This document shows positions 44,501 to 59,000 of a stretch of 64,000 bases of DNA, one piece after another; position 1 is the first letter of the stretch; each line of letters begins with the position of its first letter. The DNA comes from Actinomadura chibensis NBRC 106107 (GTDB lineage Bacteria > Actinomycetota > Actinomycetes > Streptosporangiales > Streptosporangiaceae): NCBI RefSeq assembly GCF_001552135.1, contig NZ_BCQP01000024.1, positions 1 through 64,000 on the forward strand. Direction: 5' to 3'. The position numbers and the translations under genes were made by a program. Below the pieces are notes generated by a model. That model searched no databases, was not told where the DNA came from, and worked only from the letters and a program-made list of their open reading frames with translations.

Positions 44501-47070
44501 ACGACCCGGCGCCCGCCGGACGCGGCGTCGAGGACGCCTTCGGCGAGGGCGGTCAGGACGGCGTCCGGCCCGACCTCCACGAACCGGGTGACGCCCTCCG
44601 ACTCCAGGTGGCGGACGCCGTCGGCGAACCGGACGGCGTCCCGCGCGTGCCGCACCCAGTACTCGGGCGACCGGTGGTCGGCCGAGCCGTCCCCGGTGAC
44701 GTTCGAGACGATCGGGATGGACGGCTCCGCGTGGTCGAGCCCGGCGGCGACGCGTCCGAACTCGGCGAGCATCGGGTCGAGCAGCGGCGAGTGGAAGGCG
44801 TGCGAGACGCGCAGCCGGTTCGTCCCGCGGCCGAGCGCGGCGAAGTGCGCGACGACGCGCTCGACCTCGGCCTCCGGGCCGGAGACGACGACCGAGTCGG
44901 GGCCGTTGACGGCGGCGATCGCGGTGTTCGCGGCGTTCGCGGTGTCCGGGCCGAGGGCGGCGGACGCCTCGTCCTCGGTCGCCCGCACGGCGGCCATCGC
45001 GCCGCCCGCCGGGAGCGCCTGCATCAGCCGCCCGCGCGCGGCGACGAGCGCGGCGGCGTCCGGCAGCGTCCAGACGCCCGCGACGTGCGCGGCGACCAGC
45101 TCGCCGACGGAGTGCCCGGCGACGAGGTCGGGCCGCAGCCCCCACGACTCCAGCAGCCGGTAGAGGGCGACCTCCACGGCGAACAGCCCGGCCTGCGTGT
45201 GGACGGTCTGGTCGAGCCGCTCCCGGTCGTCGTCCCAGAGGACAGTCTTCAGCGGCACGTCCAGGTGCTTGTCGAGTTCGGCGCACGCGGCGTCGAGCGC
45301 GTCCGCGAACACGGGGAACGCCTCGTACAGCTCGCGTCCCATGCCGGGCCGCTGCGCGCCCTGGCCGGAGAACAGGAACGCCGTCAGGCCGGTCGAGGCG
45401 ACGCCGCCGAGCACGTCCGGGCGCGGCTCGCCCGCGGCGACCGCCGCGAGCCCGGCGGCCCCGGCGGCGGTGTCGGCGGCGAGGACGACGGCGCGGTGCT
45501 CCAGCGCGGCCCGCCCGGTCGCGAGCGAGTACCCGACGGACAGGGCGTCGGCGCCGTCCAGTCCGGCCGCGACGCGTCCGGCCTGGGCGCGGAGCGTGGC
45601 GGCGTCCCGCGCGGACACCGGCCACGGCACCGGGGCGCCGTCCGGCCACGGCAGCGCCTCCTCCGTCCCTGGCTCCTCCTCGGGGGCCTGCTCGATGATC
45701 AGGTGGGCGTTGGTGCCGCTGACGCCGAAGGACGAGACGGCGGCGCGGCGCGGCCGGTCGTCGCCGTGCTCCGGCCATTCCCGCGCCTCGGTCAGCAGGC
45801 GCACGTTCCCCGCGTCCCAGTCGACGTGCCTGGACGGCTCCGTCACGTGCAGCGTCTTCGGCAGCAGCCCGTGCCGCATCGCCATCACCGTCTTGATGAT
45901 CCCGGCGACCCCGGCGGCGGCCTGCGCGTGCCCGATGTTCGACTTGATCGACCCGAGCCACAGCGGCCGGTCGTCCGGGCGGTTCCGCCCGTAGGTCGCG
46001 AGGAGCGCCTGCGCCTCGATCGGGTCGCCGAGCGTGGTGCCCGTCCCGTGGCCCTCGACCGCGTCGACGTCCCCGGCCGCGAGCCGCGACTCGGCGAGCG
46101 CGTGCCGGATCAGCCGCTGCTGCGCCGGCCCGTTCGGCGCGGTGAGGCCGTTGGACGCGCCGTCCTGGTTGACGGCGCTGCCCCGCACGACGGCCAGTAC
46201 CCGGTGGCCGTTGCGGCGCGCGTCGGACAGCCGCTCCAGCAGGAGGATCCCGGCGCCCTCGGCCCAGCCGGTGCCGTCCGCCGCGTCCGAGAACGCCTTG
46301 CAGCGGCCGTCCGGGGCGAGGCCGCGCTGCCTGCTGAACGCGATGAACGGCGCGGGCAGCGACATCACGAGGACGCCGCCCGCGAGCGCCAGGTCGCATT
46401 CGCGGCGGCGCAGCGCGTGCGCCGCGAGGTGCACCGCGACCAGCGACGACGAGCACGCCGTGTCGACGGTCAGCGCGGGGCCCTCCAGGCCGAGCGTGTA
46501 GGCGATCCGGCCGGAGATCACCGACGCCGCGTTGGCGGTGCTGAGGTAGGTCTCCGCGGCCTCGGGCAGGGCGTCCAGGACGTAGGCGTAGTCCTGCCCG
46601 CCGGACCCGACGAACACCCCGACCTGCTTCTCGCGGAGGGAGTGCGGGTCGATCCCAGCGCGCTCGCACACCTCCCACGACAGCTCCAGCGCGATCCGCT
46701 GCTGCGGGTCCATGCTGAGGGCCTCGCGCGGGGAGATGCCGAAGAACCCGGCGTCGAAGTCCCCCGCGTCGTACACGAACCCGCCCTCGCGGACGTAGCT
46801 GGCGCCGGGACGGTCGGGGTCGGCGTCGAACAGCCGCCCGGTGTCCCAGCCCCGGTCGTCCGGGAACGGGCCGACGGCGTCGGTCCCGTCCGCGACCAGC
46901 TTCCACAGCCCCTCCGGGGACCGGACGCCGCCCGGGTACCGGCAGCTCATCGCGACGATCGCGATCGGCTCCCGTTCCCTGGTCTCGACGTCCTGGAGCC
47001 GCCGCCGGGTCTGGTGCAGCTCCGCCGTGACCCGTTTGAGGTAGCCGAGCAGCTTCTCGTCGTTCGCCAT
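41596..47070 (-). CDS. Macrolactam PKS4: one module KS-AT-DH-KR-ACP
   Basis: 1824 aa. The true start is ATG 47070, because the protein then opens with a coiled-coil docking helix ([20 protein letters not shown]); the frame stays open upstream only as a shadow of PKS5. KS about 35-460 with Cys206 and VEGHGTGT (usually VEAHGTGT). AT with Ser654 and HAFH (malonyl). DH with [10 protein letters not shown] and [12 protein letters not shown] with VLDDG, B-type, and an intact [10 protein letters not shown] near 1701 reads GFSSL instead of GFDSL but keeps the attachment Ser. A C-terminal docking region ending LDGELESSA means another PKS follows it in the assembly line. It starts 11 bp after the stop of PKS5, whose C-terminal docking region should hand over to this docking helix. 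Confidence 0.92.
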   Translation of the reverse strand: MANDEKLLGYLKRVTAELHQTRRRLQDVETREREPIAIVAMSCRYPGGVRSPEGLWKLVADGTDAVGPFPDDRGWDTGRLFDADPDRPGASYVREGGFVYDAGDFDAGFFGISPREALSMDPQQRIALELSWEVCERAGIDPHSLREKQVGVFVGSGGQDYAYVLDALPEAAETYLSTANAASVISGRIAYTLGLEGPALTVDTACSSSLVAVHLAAHALRRRECDLALAGGVLVMSLPAPFIAFSRQRGLAPDGRCKAFSDAADGTGWAEGAGILLLERLSDARRNGHRVLAVVRGSAVNQDGASNGLTAPNGPAQQRLIRHALAESRLAAGDVDAVEGHGTGTTLGDPIEAQALLATYGRNRPDDRPLWLGSIKSNIGHAQAAAGVAGIIKTVMAMRHGLLPKTLHVTEPSRHVDWDAGNVRLLTEAREWPEHGDDRPRRAAVSSFGVSGTNAHLIIEQAPEEEPGTEEALPWPDGAPVPWPVSARDAATLRAQAGRVAAGLDGADALSVGYSLATGRAALEHRAVVLAADTAAGAAGLAAVAAGEPRPDVLGGVASTGLTAFLFSGQGAQRPGMGRELYEAFPVFADALDAACAELDKHLDVPLKTVLWDDDRERLDQTVHTQAGLFAVEVALYRLLESWGLRPDLVAGHSVGELVAAHVAGVWTLPDAAALVAARGRLMQALPAGGAMAAVRATEDEASAALGPDTANAANTAIAAVNGPDSVVVSGPEAEVERVVAHFAALGRGTNRLRVSHAFHSPLLDPMLAEFGRVAAGLDHAEPSIPIVSNVTGDGSADHRSPEYWVRHARDAVRFADGVRHLESEGVTRFVEVGPDAVLTALAEGVLDAASGGRRVVVPVLRRDGGEAAALLTAVGALYADGADVDWHAVFAGRGARAVDLPTYPFQRKRHWPDAAAGAAGDVGAAGLEPAGHPLLGAVVAAPGSGGVVLTGRLAAGSRPWLTDHEVLGATPLPGAAFVDLLVRAADEVGADLVEELAVHEPMAPPESGLALQVVVGERDGSGGWPVSVFSRQADASPDVPWTRNATGRLAADGGPPPAPSPSPPQGAAAIDVGDAYERLLARGYAYGPLYRGLRAAWRHGRDLYAEIALPEGAAGASGFGIHPALLDAATHLVLLEEDADHVSLPTAWSGVRLHAEGAEAVRVRITSATGGGHALELADAAGRPVLSAASVTLEPVSAERLEAAGGVRGDALFHVEWTGTRLAAAPVPDCVVLGGDRYGLPGVPDLAALAGSAVPDVVFAPAPSGAGPAEVRRAGHEVLALAREWLADERFAGSRLAVVTENAVAAAPHEKPDDLAGAALWGLIRSAQEENPGRFVLLDTDGTGESARALPAAAALPEPQVALRAGEPRVPRLARSAAPPSGPAPWDPAGTVLITGGTGGIGPLIARHLVSAHGVRKLLLVSRRGPDAPGAAELRADLAALGADAEIAACDLADRDAVARLLDGRPLTGVVHAAGVLDDGVVSSLTPDRLDAVLRPKADAAWHLHELTRDMELTAFVLFSSVSGVLGGPGQGNYAMANAYLDALAVHRRGLGLPAASLAWGPWAEAGMARRLGDADLRRHERSGIPALATADALGLFDLALRDGAPAPLPVRLDLAALRSHAASGGIPAMLHGLVKVPARQSARDGGAAVLARRLAELAGPERDRFLLELVRAQVAAVLGHDDRDAVEPERAFSELGFSSLTAVQLRNALNAATGLRLPSTLVFDHPNAAAVAALLDAELDPAEPPTAPAVDEHLRALELALESTAADPDARARVTARLREITAAWAAASRPDGDTAAGSDDLAAVSASEMFEILDGELESSA

Positions 47071-47081
47071 GTCCGCCTCTC

Positions 47082-50000
47082 TCAGGCCATCCCGAGGTCT
47101 TTGTCGATGAAGTCGAAGAGGTCGTCGGCCGTCGCGTCCTCCAGGCGGCTCGCGACGTCCGCGCCGTCCCGCCCGGCGAGGGACTGGCTCAGCGACGCGA
47201 CCAGCGCCTGGAGCCGCGCGGTGACGCCGGAGCGCTCGATCTCCTCGGCGGGGAGCGCCGCCACGGCCGCCTCCAGCCGGTCCAGCTCGGTCGTGATCGG
47301 GACGTCGCCCGGGACGGCCGCGTCGTCCGGGCGCATGAGCGACTGGAGGAACGCGGCGAGAGCGGCCGGGGACGCGTGGTCGAACGCCAGCGTCGCGGGC
47401 AGCCTCCGCCCGGTCGCGGCGCTCAGCCGGGTGCGGAGCTCCACGGCGGCGACCGAGTCGAACCCGAGCTCCTTGAAGGCGCGTCCGGGGTCGAGCGCGG
47501 CGCTGTCGCCGTAGCCGAGGATCACCGCGACGTGCGTGCGGACGAGGTCGAGCAGCGCGCGTCCGCGTTCGGCCTCCGGCATCGCGGCGAGCCGCGCCGC
47601 GAACTCGGACTCGGTGCCCGGGTCGTCCTCGTCGTCGCTCTGCGCGGCGAGGGCGGCGCGGGCTTCGGGCAGCTCGTCCAGCAGCGGGCGGGGCCGCGCG
47701 AGCGTGTACGCGGCGGTGAACCGGGACCAGTCGATGTCGGCCACCACGAGGTGGCTCTCGTCGTGGTCGAGCGCCTGCCGCAGCGCGGTGATCGCCGGGC
47801 GCGGCTCCATCGGCGCGAGCCCCAGCCGCCGCGCCGCCGCGCCCGCGTCGGCGTCGACCATCCCGGCGTTCCAGGTGCCCCAGGCGATCGCGGTCGCGGT
47901 GCGGCCCCGCGCCCGGCGGCGGTGGGCGAGCGCGTCCAGGTAGGCGTTGGCGGCGGCGTACGCCGACTGGCCCGCCCCGCCCCACGCGGCGGCCCCGGAC
48001 GAGAACAGCACGAACGCGTCCAGCGGACGGTCCGCCAGGAGGTCGTCCAGGTGCGCCGCGCCCACGGCCTTCGGCATGACCGCCGCCAGCTCGTCCAGGG
48101 TGAGGCCGGACAGCGGGACGTTCGCGCCGAGCGTCCCGGCCGCGTGCATGACCGCCGTGAGGTCGTCGCCGACCGAGTCGAGCAGGCGGCGCAGGGCGTC
48201 GCGGTCGGCGACGTCGCACGCCGCGACCGTCACGCGGGCGCCGAGCGCGGACAGCTCCGCCTCCAGCTCGGCGGCCCCTTCGGCGGCCGGGCCGCGGCGG
48301 CTGGTGAGGACGAGGTGCTCGGCGCCGTCCGCGGCGAGGCGGCGGGCGACCTGCGCGCCGACGCCGCCGGTGCCGCCGGTGATGAGGACCGTCCCGCGCG
48401 GCCGCCACGTCCGCGCGGGCGTCCTGCCGTTGAGCCCGGCGTGGACCAGGCGGCGCACGGCCACCTTGCCCGGACGGATCGCCACCTGGTCCCCGGCCTC
48501 GCCGGACAGCGCCGAGGCGAGCAGGCGGAGGATCGTCTCGTCCAGGGCCGGGGTCGGGGCTGCGGGGAGGTCGATCATGCCGCCCCAGGTCCGGGGGCGT
48601 TCCAGGCCGAGGGCCGTGCCGAGGCCCCAGAGGGACGCCTGCGCCAGGTCGGTGATCTCGGCCGGGTCGTCCACGGCGACCGCGCCCCGCGTCACGCACC
48701 AGAGCGGCGCGTCGTGCCCGGCGTCGTCGAGCGCCTGCGCGAGCGCGATCGTCGCCGCGACTCCCCGGGTGATCGTCGGGTGGTGCGGGTGGGGGCGCGT
48801 GTCCAGGGCCAGCAGGGACAGGACGCCGTCGGTCGCCTTGGTGTCGCGGAGCCTGTCGACCAGCGCCTCCCGGTCGCCGTCGTCCACCTCCATGGGCACG
48901 AGCCGGGCGCCGTTGTCGGCGAGCGCCTCGGTGATCCGCGCGAGGTCGAGGCCGGACGGCGTCACGGCCAGCCATTCGCCGGACGCCGGAGTCTTAGGCG
49001 GCTCGGCCAGGGGCTTCCACGCGATCCGGTAGCGCCAGGAGTCGACGGCCTGGGTCTCGCGGCTGCGGCGCCGCCAGTCCGAGAGCGCGGGTGCGACGTC
49101 GCGGAGCGATTCGGGAGCCAGGTCGAGGCTTTCGGCCAGGGAGGAGAGGTCTCCCTGCTCCACCGCGTCCCAGAACGCGGCGTCCGCGGGGTCGGACGGG
49201 CGGGTGTTGGTGACGGGTTCCGTCCAGTAGCGGGTGCGTTGGAACGCGTAGGTGGGGAGTTCGACGCGGTGTGCGCCGTGGTGGGTGAACAGTGCGGGCC
49301 AGTCGATGGTGGTTCCGGTGACGTGCAGGTGGGCGAGTGCGGTGAGGAGGGTGGCGGTTTCGGGGCGGTCGCGGCGAAGCGCGGCGACGCTGACGCTCCC
49401 GTCGGCGGAGGCCATCGCGGTGAGGACGCCGTCGGGTCCGATTTCCAGGAATCGGGTGACGCCGTTGTCGTGGAGGTGGGTGAGGGTGTCATGGAACCGG
49501 ACGGCCTCGCGGACGTGCCGCACCCAGTACTCGGGATCGGGTTGCGCACCCAGGATCGGGATCGCGGGCGGCTGGTAGGTGATGGATTGGGCGATCTGGC
49601 GGAAGTCGTCCAGCATCGGATCCATCAATGGGGAATGGAAGGCGTGCGAGACGCGTAGGCGGGTCGTCTTGCGTCCGAGTTCGGTGAAGTGGTCGATGAT
49701 TCGGACGACGTCGTTCTCCGCGCCGGAGACGACGGTGGCCTGCGGGCCGTTGACGGCAGCGATCCCGATTTCATTCCCCAGCAGCGGGGTGATTTCCTCT
49801 TCGGTGGCCTGGATCGCGGCCATCGCTCCGCCGGACGGGAGCGCCTGCATCAACCGTCCTCGGGCAGCGACCAGTCTTGCCGCGTCCTCCAGCGAGAACA
49901 TTCCGGCGACGTGCGCGGCGGCCAATTCACCGATCGAATGACCCGCCAAGAAGTCAGCCCGCACACCCCACGACTCCACCAGACGGAACAAGGCGACTTC

Positions 50001-53000
50001 GATCGCAAAGAGGCCGGTCTGAGTGAACGCAGTTTGATCCAGGAGGTCGGGATCCGACCAGATCACGTCACGCAGCGGACGGTCTAGGTGCTTGTCCAAC
50101 TCCGCGCAAACGGTGTCGAGAGCGTCGGCGAACACCGGGAAGGTCTCATACAGCTCGCGGCCCATGCCCAGGCGTTGGGCGCCCTGGCCTGAGAACAGCA
50201 GCGCGGTCGAACCCGGAGACGCCGGGCCAGCGCCGACGACCACGTCCGGATGCGGTTTCCCCGCCGCCAACGCGGCAAGGGCGGATTCAGCGTCGCCGAC
50301 CAAGACCACCGCGCGCCGCTCCAACAACGCGCGGTCGTGCGCCAGCGAGTAGCCGACGTCCAGGGGACGCAGGTCAGGCTCCGAACGGAGATATACGCGA
50401 AGCCGTTCCGCCTGGGCCTGGAGACCCGCTTCGTCACGCGCAGAGATCAGCCACGGAACCGTTGCGGGGGGATCGAGCGATACCTCCTCGGACTCCGCAG
50501 CGGGCGGCTCTTCCAGAATGAGGTGGACGTTGGTGCCGCTAATGCCGAACGAGGAGACTCCGGCTCGGCGGGGGTGACCGTTCTGCGGCCATTCGCGGGC
50601 TTCGGTCAGCAGTTCGACGGCTCCGGCCGACCAGTCGACATGCGGGGACGGCTCGTCCACATGCAACGTCTTGGGCAGCTTCCCGTGCCGCATCGCCTGA
50701 ACCATCTTGATGATCCCCGCGACCCCGGCAGCCGCCTGCGCATGACCCATGTTGGATTTGATCGACCCCAACCACAGCGGCCGATCCTCAGGACGATCCT
50801 GACCGTAGGTCGCGATCACCGCCTGCGCCTCGATCGGGTCGCCCAGTCGCGTGCCCGTACCGTGCGCCTCCACCGCGTCCACGTCCGCCGTTGTCAGGCC
50901 GGAATTGGCGAGGGCTTGGCGGATCACGCGCTGCTGGGACGGGCCGTTCGGAGCCGTCAGACCATTGGAGGCGCCGTCCTGATTGACCGCACTCCCCCGC
51001 ACCACCGCCAGCACCGGGTGACCATTACGGCGGGCATCCGACAGACGCTCCACCACCAGCACACCCACGCCCTCAGCCCAGCCCGCACCATCAGCCGACG
51101 CCGAGAACGACTTGCACCGCCCATCAGCAGCCAAACCACGCTGACGACTGAACTCCACAAACATCCCCGGCGTGGACATCACCGTCACACCACCAGCCAA
51201 CGCAAGCGAACACTCACCCGAACGCAACGCCTGGCTTGCCAGATGCAAAGCCACGAGGGAGGACGAGCACGCCGTGTCCAGTGTTACCGAGGGTCCTTCC
51301 AGGCCGAAGACGTAAGAGACTCGGCCGGACGCGAGGCTGCCCGCGCTTGTGCTCGCGGCATCGACGTCCAGCGCGTAGTCGTGGTACATCAGACCGGCGA
51401 AGACACCGGTCGCGCTCCCCCGCAGCGACGACGGGTCAATACCAGCCCGCTCGAACGCCTCCCACGACGCCTCCAACAACAACCGCTGCTGCGGATCGGT
51501 ATCCGCCGCCTCACGCGGCGACACACCAAAGAAATCAGCATCGAAATCCGCCGCATCGTAGAGGAACCCACCCTCACGGGCCACGCTCTTACCGGGGCGG
51601 CCAGGAACCGGATCGAACAAGCCCTCCACATCCCAGCCACGATCAACCGGGAAACCCGACACCGCATCCACGCCACCCTCGACCAACCGCCACAAATCCT
51701 CAGGCGAAGCCACACCACCCGGATACCGGCACGCCATCCCCACGATCACAATCGGATCGTCATCGACCTTCGCAGAGTTGGAGGTGACGATCGGCCCGCT
51801 CGTCGTCCCGGAAAGTTCGTCCTCCAGGTATTCGGCGACGGCCTGTGCGGTCGGGTAATCGAAGACCAGCGTCGCCGGGAGACGCAGACCCGTCTCGGCG
51901 CGCAGCGCATTCCGCAACTCCACCGCCGAAAGGGAATCGAAACCCAGGTCACGGAACGCACGGTCAGGTTGTACGGCATCTGCCGAGGCGTGGCCGAGTA
52001 CGGCCGCGACTTGGGTCCGGACGATGTCGGAGAGGGCGTTGAGGCGTTCGTCCGGGAGCATCCTGATCAGGCGGTCGCTCAGTGAGCTTTCCGCCCGGCC
52101 GCGGACGGGCCGTCGTCCATTGCCGGAGAGGCCGCGTAGCAAGGCCGGGATCTCCTCGCCCTGGCGTGCCCGCAACACGGCCCGGTCCACGCGCAATGGA
52201 ACGACCGTCGCCTCTTCGACGCCCAACGACGCGTCGAAGAGTGCCAGTGCTTCTTGCACGGACATCGGCGGCATGCCGAGTCGCCGCAGGCGGTCCGCGT
52301 CCGAGGCGTCGAGTTCGGCGGACATGCCCTCCGTGGTGTCCCAGAGCCCGAATGCCATGGACGTTGCGGCAAGCCCGAGCGAACGACGGTGCTCGGCCAA
52401 CGCGTCCAGGAACACATTCGCCGCCGCGTAATTGCCCTGCCCCGCCGCCAGAACCATCCCACCAGCAGACGAGAACAACACAAACGCCGACAGATCCAGG
52501 CCACGAGTCAACTCATGCAGATGCCACGCCCCATCCACCTTCGGACCGAACACCGCATCAATCCGGTCGGGTGACAGCGAGCCGATCAGTCCGTTGTCCG
52601 CTACACCGGCGGCGTGCACAACGCCGGTCAGCGGATGCTCCACCGCGATTCCATCGAGCAGATCCGCCACGGCCTGACGATCCGAGACGTCACACGCCAC
52701 CACCGAAACCTCAGCGCCCAGATCCGCCAACTCAGCGCGAAGCTCCGCAGCACCCGGGGCGTCCAGACCACGGCGACTGGTCAGCATCAAGTGCCGCACG
52801 CCATGAACCGACACCAGATGACGCGCCACCAACGCACCCAGACCACCCGTCCCACCGGTCACCAGGACTGTGCCGTCCGGGTCCCATTGGAAGGACGACG
52901 CCGCCTTGGCGGGGGTCAGACGAGGCAAGCGAACCTCGCCGCCATGAATCGCGATTTCAGGCTCGTCACCGGACGCCGCGACCCGTGCCAGGGCATTGGC

Positions 53001-56000
53001 CGACTCGGGCGCGTCATCCAGATCCACCAGAACGAAGCGACCCGGATTCTCCGCCTGCGCCGCACGCACCAAGCCCCGTACGGGAGCCTGCGCCAAATCT
53101 CCGCGAAGAACGACGGCAAGCCGGGACGCGGCGAACCGCTCATCGCCCAGCCATTCCTGAACCACACCCAACGCCGAAAAGGCCGCCGCACGCACATCCG
53201 CCAGAACGCCATCGCCAGCGGCAGAAGGCGACCACACCACCACATCCGGCACACCAGCGCCCGCCACACCAGCCAGATCCGCGAACACCGGAACATCCAC
53301 GGAAAGGCCACACCGGTCCGAACCCAGCACCGCCAGGCTTGACGTGGGCTGCTGTCCGTCCATCGACGGGGCGGGCGTCCAGGCGACCGTGAACAATGCG
53401 TCGTTCAGTCCGCCGGACACGCTCAATTGCTCGGCCGACAATGCGCGTGACGCAAGCGACTCCACGTTGAACACCGGGCGACCCGTCTCGTCCGACGCGA
53501 GCAGGCTCACCACCGTGTCGCCCAACTGCGACACCCGTACCCGCAGCGTTGAGGCGCCGGAGGCGTGCAGGCTCACCCCGCTCCACTCGAACGGGAGCAG
53601 TGCGTCATCGCCGCCGTCCAGCAGGATCACGTGCATCGCGGCGTCGAGCAGGGCCGGGTGGATGCCGTAGGCCGTCGCCTGGTCACGGGCGTCGTCCGGC
53701 AGCGCCACCTCTGCGAACAGATCGCTACCGCGTTGCCAAGCGGCCCGCATTCCCTGGAAGACGGGTCCGTAGCCGAAGCCACGGTCGGCGAGGCGGTCGT
53801 AGGCGTCGTCGACGTCGAGCGCGGTCGCGTCGGCGGGCGGCCATTGCGCGAGGTCGGACGGCGGCTGCCCGGCACCCGTGGCCAGGACGCCCTCCGCGTG
53901 CCGCGTCCACTCGCCGTCGGTCGCCCCTCCCTCGGGGAGCGAATGGACGCTCACCGTGCGGCGGCCCCGCTCGTCGGCGGCGCCGACCGTCACGTGGATC
54001 GCCACGCCGCCGTGCTCCGGCAGGACGAGCGGCGCCTCCAACGTGAGCTGTTCCAGCACGCCGCAACCGACCTGGTCACCGGCCCGGACGGCCAGCTCCA
54101 CGAACACCGCGCCCGGCAACAGGACACTGCCCAGCACTTCGTGCTCGGCCAGCCACGGCTGCGCGTCGGCCGAGAGCCTGCCGGTCAGCATCACCCCGTC
54201 CGATCCGGGGACCGGGACCACCGCACCCAGCAGCGGGTGTTCGGCCGGGCCGAGGCCGAGCGCCGATGGATCGTCGTTCGCCGTGGTGTCCACCAGCCAG
54301 TAGCGCTCGCGCTGGAACGCGTAGGTCGGCAACTCGACCAGGCGGGCCGCACGTCCGGCGAACACCGCACGCCAGTCGATGTCCAGGCCGTCCGCGTGGA
54401 CGCGTCCCAGCGCCGTCATGACTTCCTGCGCCTCAGGACGGTCCCGGCGGAGGACGGGCGCGACGACCTCGGTGTCCGAGTCGCCCTGCACCATCGCTGC
54501 CAGCACGCCATCGGGCCCGATCTCCAAGAACCGGTTCACGCCCTGATCGCGAAGCTCGGCAACCGTGTCGTAGAACCGGACGGCGTCACGGACGTGCCGC
54601 ACCCAATAGCCAGCGTCCGGCTGCGCACCCCCGATGGGAATGGCGGGTTCGTTGAAGGTGATGGTTTCGGCGACCTGACGGAAGTCGTCCAGCATCGGAT
54701 CCATCAGCGGGGAATGGAAGGCGTGCGAGACCCGCAACCGGGTCGTCTTGCGCCCCAGCCCGGCGAAATGGTCAATGATTCGGGAGACCGCGTCTTCGGT
54801 GCCGGAGACCACGACCGACTCAGGGCCGTTCACCGCCGCGAGACCAACCACCGCCGAGTCCAGCAGCGGGACGACCTCATCCTCGGTCGCCTGCACGGCC
54901 GCCATCGCTCCGCCGGACGGGAGCGCCTGCATCAACCGACCCCGCGCCGCAACCAGCTTCGCGGCATCCTCCAATGAGAACATTCCCGCCACATGCGCGG
55001 CCGCCAACTCACCGATCGAATGACCCGCCAAGAAATCGGGCCGAACACCCCACGACTCCAGCAACCGATAAAGCGCAACCTCGACCGCGAACAAACCCGT
55101 CTGAGTGAAGGCGGTCTGGTTCAGCAACTCAGGCTCCGACCAGACCACATCCTTCAGCGGCCGATCCAGATGCTTATCCAACTCCCCGCACACCGCATCG
55201 AACGACTCAGCGAACACCGGGAACGCGGCATACAACTCACGCCCCATCCCCACACGCTGCGAACCCTGACCCGAGAAAAGGAACGCCGTCCGGCCCGGGC
55301 TGGCGGTTCCGCGGACGACGCCCTGCCCGCCGTTCCGCCCTTCGGCGAGGACGTCCAGGCCCGCCAGCAATTCGTCCCTGCCGCGCCCCACCACGACCGC
55401 GCGGTGTTCCAGGACAGCCCGGGAAGTGGCCAGTGTGAACGCCACGTCCAAGGGTTCCGCCTCGGAATGGGTGCGCAGGTGCGTGCGGAGCCGTTCGGCC
55501 TGTCCGCGAAGGCCCGCCTCGTCGCGCGCCGAGAGCAGCCAGGGAAGAACCCCGTCATCGGCGGACGGACGCTCCTGCTCCTCCGGCTCCGGAACCTGTT
55601 CGAGAATGACGTGCGCGTTCGTGCCGCTGATTCCGAACGACGAGATTCCGGCGCGGCGCGGGCGGCCGTTCCGCGGCCATTCCCGCGCTTCCGCCAGCAG
55701 TTCGACGCGTCCGGCCGTCCAGTCGACATGCGGGGTCGGCTCGTCCAGGTGCAGTGTCTTCGGCAGGACGCCGTGCCGCATCGCGTAAACCGTCTTGATG
55801 ATCCCGGCGACCCCGGCGGCGGCCTGCGTGTGACCGATGTTGGATTTGATCGACCCCAGCCACAAAGGACGCCCCTCCGGACGACCCTGACCATAAGTCG
55901 CGAGCAATGCCTGCGCCTCGATCGGGTCGCCGAGCGTCGTCCCGGTGCCATGCGCTTCGACCGCGTCCACATCGGCGGCGTCCAATCCGGCGTTGGCCAA

Positions 56001-59000
56001 TGCCTGCCGGATCACCCGCTGCTGCGACGGCCCGTTCGGCGCCGTCAGGCCGTTCGAGGCCCCATCCTGATTCACCGCGGTACCGCGCACGACGGCCAGC
56101 ACGGGGTGGCCGTTGCGGCGGGCGTCCGAGAGGCGTTCGACCAGGAGCATTCCGGCGCCTTCGCCCCAGGACGTCCCGTCCGCGGCGGCGGCGAAGGACT
56201 TCGCGCGGCCGTCCCGCGCCAGGCCCCGCTCCAGGCTGAAGTCCACGAACGTGCCCGGCGTCGCCATGACGGCGACACCTCCGGCCAGCGCGAGCGAGCA
56301 TTCGCCGGAGCGGAGCGCCTGCGCGGCGAGGTGAAGCGCGACGAGGGACGACGAGCACGCCGTGTCCACCGTTACCGCCGGGCCTTCGAGCCCGAAGGTG
56401 TAGGAGATCCGGCCCGAGACGATCGAGCCGGTGTTACTTCCCGCCGCGTAGTCGTGGTACATCGCCCCGGCGAAAACGCCGGTGGAACTGCCGCGCAGGG
56501 ACGACGGGTCGATTCCGGCCCGTTCGAGCGCCTCCCACGACACTTCCAGCAGCAGCCGCTGCTGCGGGTCCATGGCCAATGCCTCGCGCGGGCTGATTCC
56601 GAAGAACCCGGGGTCGAATTCCGCCGCGTCGTGGAGGAAGCCGCCGGTCCGGACATAACTCTTTCCGGGCGTGCCGGGCTCGGGGTCGTAGAGGCCGTCG
56701 ATGTCCCAGCCCCGGTCGGCGGGGAATTCGGAGACGGCGTCCACGCCGTCCGCGACAAGCCGCCACAGGTCCTCCGGCGCGGTGACGCCGCCGGGGAAGC
56801 GGCACGCCATGCCGACGATCGCGATCGGCTCGTCATCCACCCGCGCGGCGGCGACGACGGGGGCGTCCGACACGGCGCCCGTCACCTCGTCCAGCAGGTG
56901 GCGGGCGAGCACGACCGGCACCGGGTAGTCGAAGACGAGCGTCGCGGGCAGCCGGAGCCCGGTCGCCTCCGCCAGCGCGTTGCGAAACTCGACCGCCGAC
57001 AACGAGTCGAAGCCGAGGTCGCGGAACGCCCGCTCGGGTTCGATGGCCGCCGGGCCCGGGTAGCCGAGGACGGACGCGGCCCGGCCGCGCACGATGTCCA
57101 GCAGCGCCTCCTCCCGCTCGGCCTCGGTCAGGCCGGACAGGCGCCGTCCGAGCGCCGCCGCGCCCCCCGCCCCGCCGTCGGCGGCGGCACGGCGGCGTGT
57201 GCCGCGGACCAGGCCGCGCAACACGTGCGGCACGTCGGCGCCGCCGGAGCCCAGCGTCCGGAGGTTCAGATGGACCGGGACGAGCATCGCCTCGTCCACC
57301 CGGCTCGCCGCGTCGAACAGGGCCAGGCCCTGGTCGTCCGGCAGCGCCTCCAGGCCGGTCCGGTCGAAGCTCTGCGCCCGCTCCGCCATGCCGGTGCTCC
57401 ACAGGCCCCAGGCCAGCGACCGCGCGGGCAGGCCGTGGGCGCGGCGGTGCGCGGCGAGGCCGTCCAGGAACGCGTTGGCCGCCGCGTAGTTGCCCTGACC
57501 GGGCGAACCCAGGACGCCCGCGGCCGACGAGAACAGCACGAACGCCGACAGGTCCATGTCGCGGGTCAGTTCGTGCAGGTTCCAGGCGGCGTCCGCCTTC
57601 GGACGGAGCACCGCGTCCACCCGCTCGGGCGTCAGCGACGAGATCACGCCGTCGTCCAGGACGCCCGCCGCGTGCACGACGGCCGCTATTTCCCGGCCTG
57701 CCATCAGCCGCGCGGCGGCGTCGCGGTCGGACACATCGCAGGCGGCGAGCTCGACCTCGGCGCCCAGGCCCGCCAGTTCGTCGCGCAGGTCGGCGGCGCC
57801 CGGCGCGTCCGCGCCCCGGCGGCTCACCAGCAGGAGGCTGCGCACGCCGTGCTCGGTCACCAGATGACGCGCCACCAGCGCGCCCAGGCCGCCGGTACCG
57901 CCGGTGATGAGCACCGTCCCGTCGCCGGGGAAGGTCTCCTCGGCGGGAGGGGGGACGGGCACGCGCGCCAAACGCATCACGAACGCCCCGCCGTCGCGGA
58001 ACGCCACCTGCGGTTCCCCGCACGCGACCGCCGGAAGCGCGTCGGCCGCGCCCATGCCGGTGTCGAGGTCGGCCAGGACGATCCGCCCCGGGTTCTCCGA
58101 CTGCGCCGACCGGATCAGCCCCGAGAGCGCCGCGCCGCCGAGATCGGTGACGTCCTCGCCGTCGACGGAGACCGCGCCGGACGTCACGACCAGCAGGGTG
58201 GACGACGCGAACCGCTCCTCCGCCTGCCACGCCTGCGCGACCGCGAGCGCCTGATGGACACTCGCGTGGACCCCGCCGCCCGTGTCCGGTTCGAGGACGA
58301 CCACCTCGGGGACGGCCGCGCTCCCGTCGAGTTCCTCCCACCGCGCCCAGGACGGCTTCGAGCCGCTTTCGATCCCGATCGGCGTCCATTCCACGTGGTA
58401 GAGCGAGTCGCCGGAAGGGTCGCGGGCCTCGGCTCCGGAGAACCGGTCGGCGGGGACCTCCCGGAGGACCAGCGAGCCGATCGCCGCGACGGGACGCCCG
58501 GACCCGTCCGCCACCTGCAAGGACACCGCGTCGCCCGGCATCGCCTCGGACACCCGCACTCGGAGCGTCCTCGCGCCCGTGGCGAACAGTTCCACGCCCG
58601 ACCACGCGAACGGCAGCAGCACGCCGTCACCGGACGCGGCATCGGTCAGCGCGATCGCGTGCAGGGCGGCGTCCAGCAGCGCCGGGTGGAGGCCGAAGCG
58701 GTCCTCGGCGACCTGGTCGGGGAGCGCGATCTCGGCGAACACCTCGTCGCCGCGCCGCCAGGCGGCCCGCAGTCCTTGGAAGGCCGGGCCGTAGTCCAGG
58801 ACGTCGTACAGCCCGTCGGTGTCCGCCTCGGCCGCACCGGCCGGAGGCCACTGCTCCAAGTCGAAACCGGCGGCGGAGTCGGTGGCTGTGTCGGTGTCGG
58901 AGAGGAGGCCGACCGCGTGGCAGGTCCAGGGCGCGTCGTCGGCTTGGCGGGAGTGGATGCTCACCGTCCGCCGGGCGTCCTCGCGTGGCGCGCCGACGAC

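Noticed and set aside
47071..48975. Start of PKS4 at 48975
   Set aside because: That stretch overlaps the last module of PKS5 in another frame; the docking helix and true N-terminus begin at ATG 47070.
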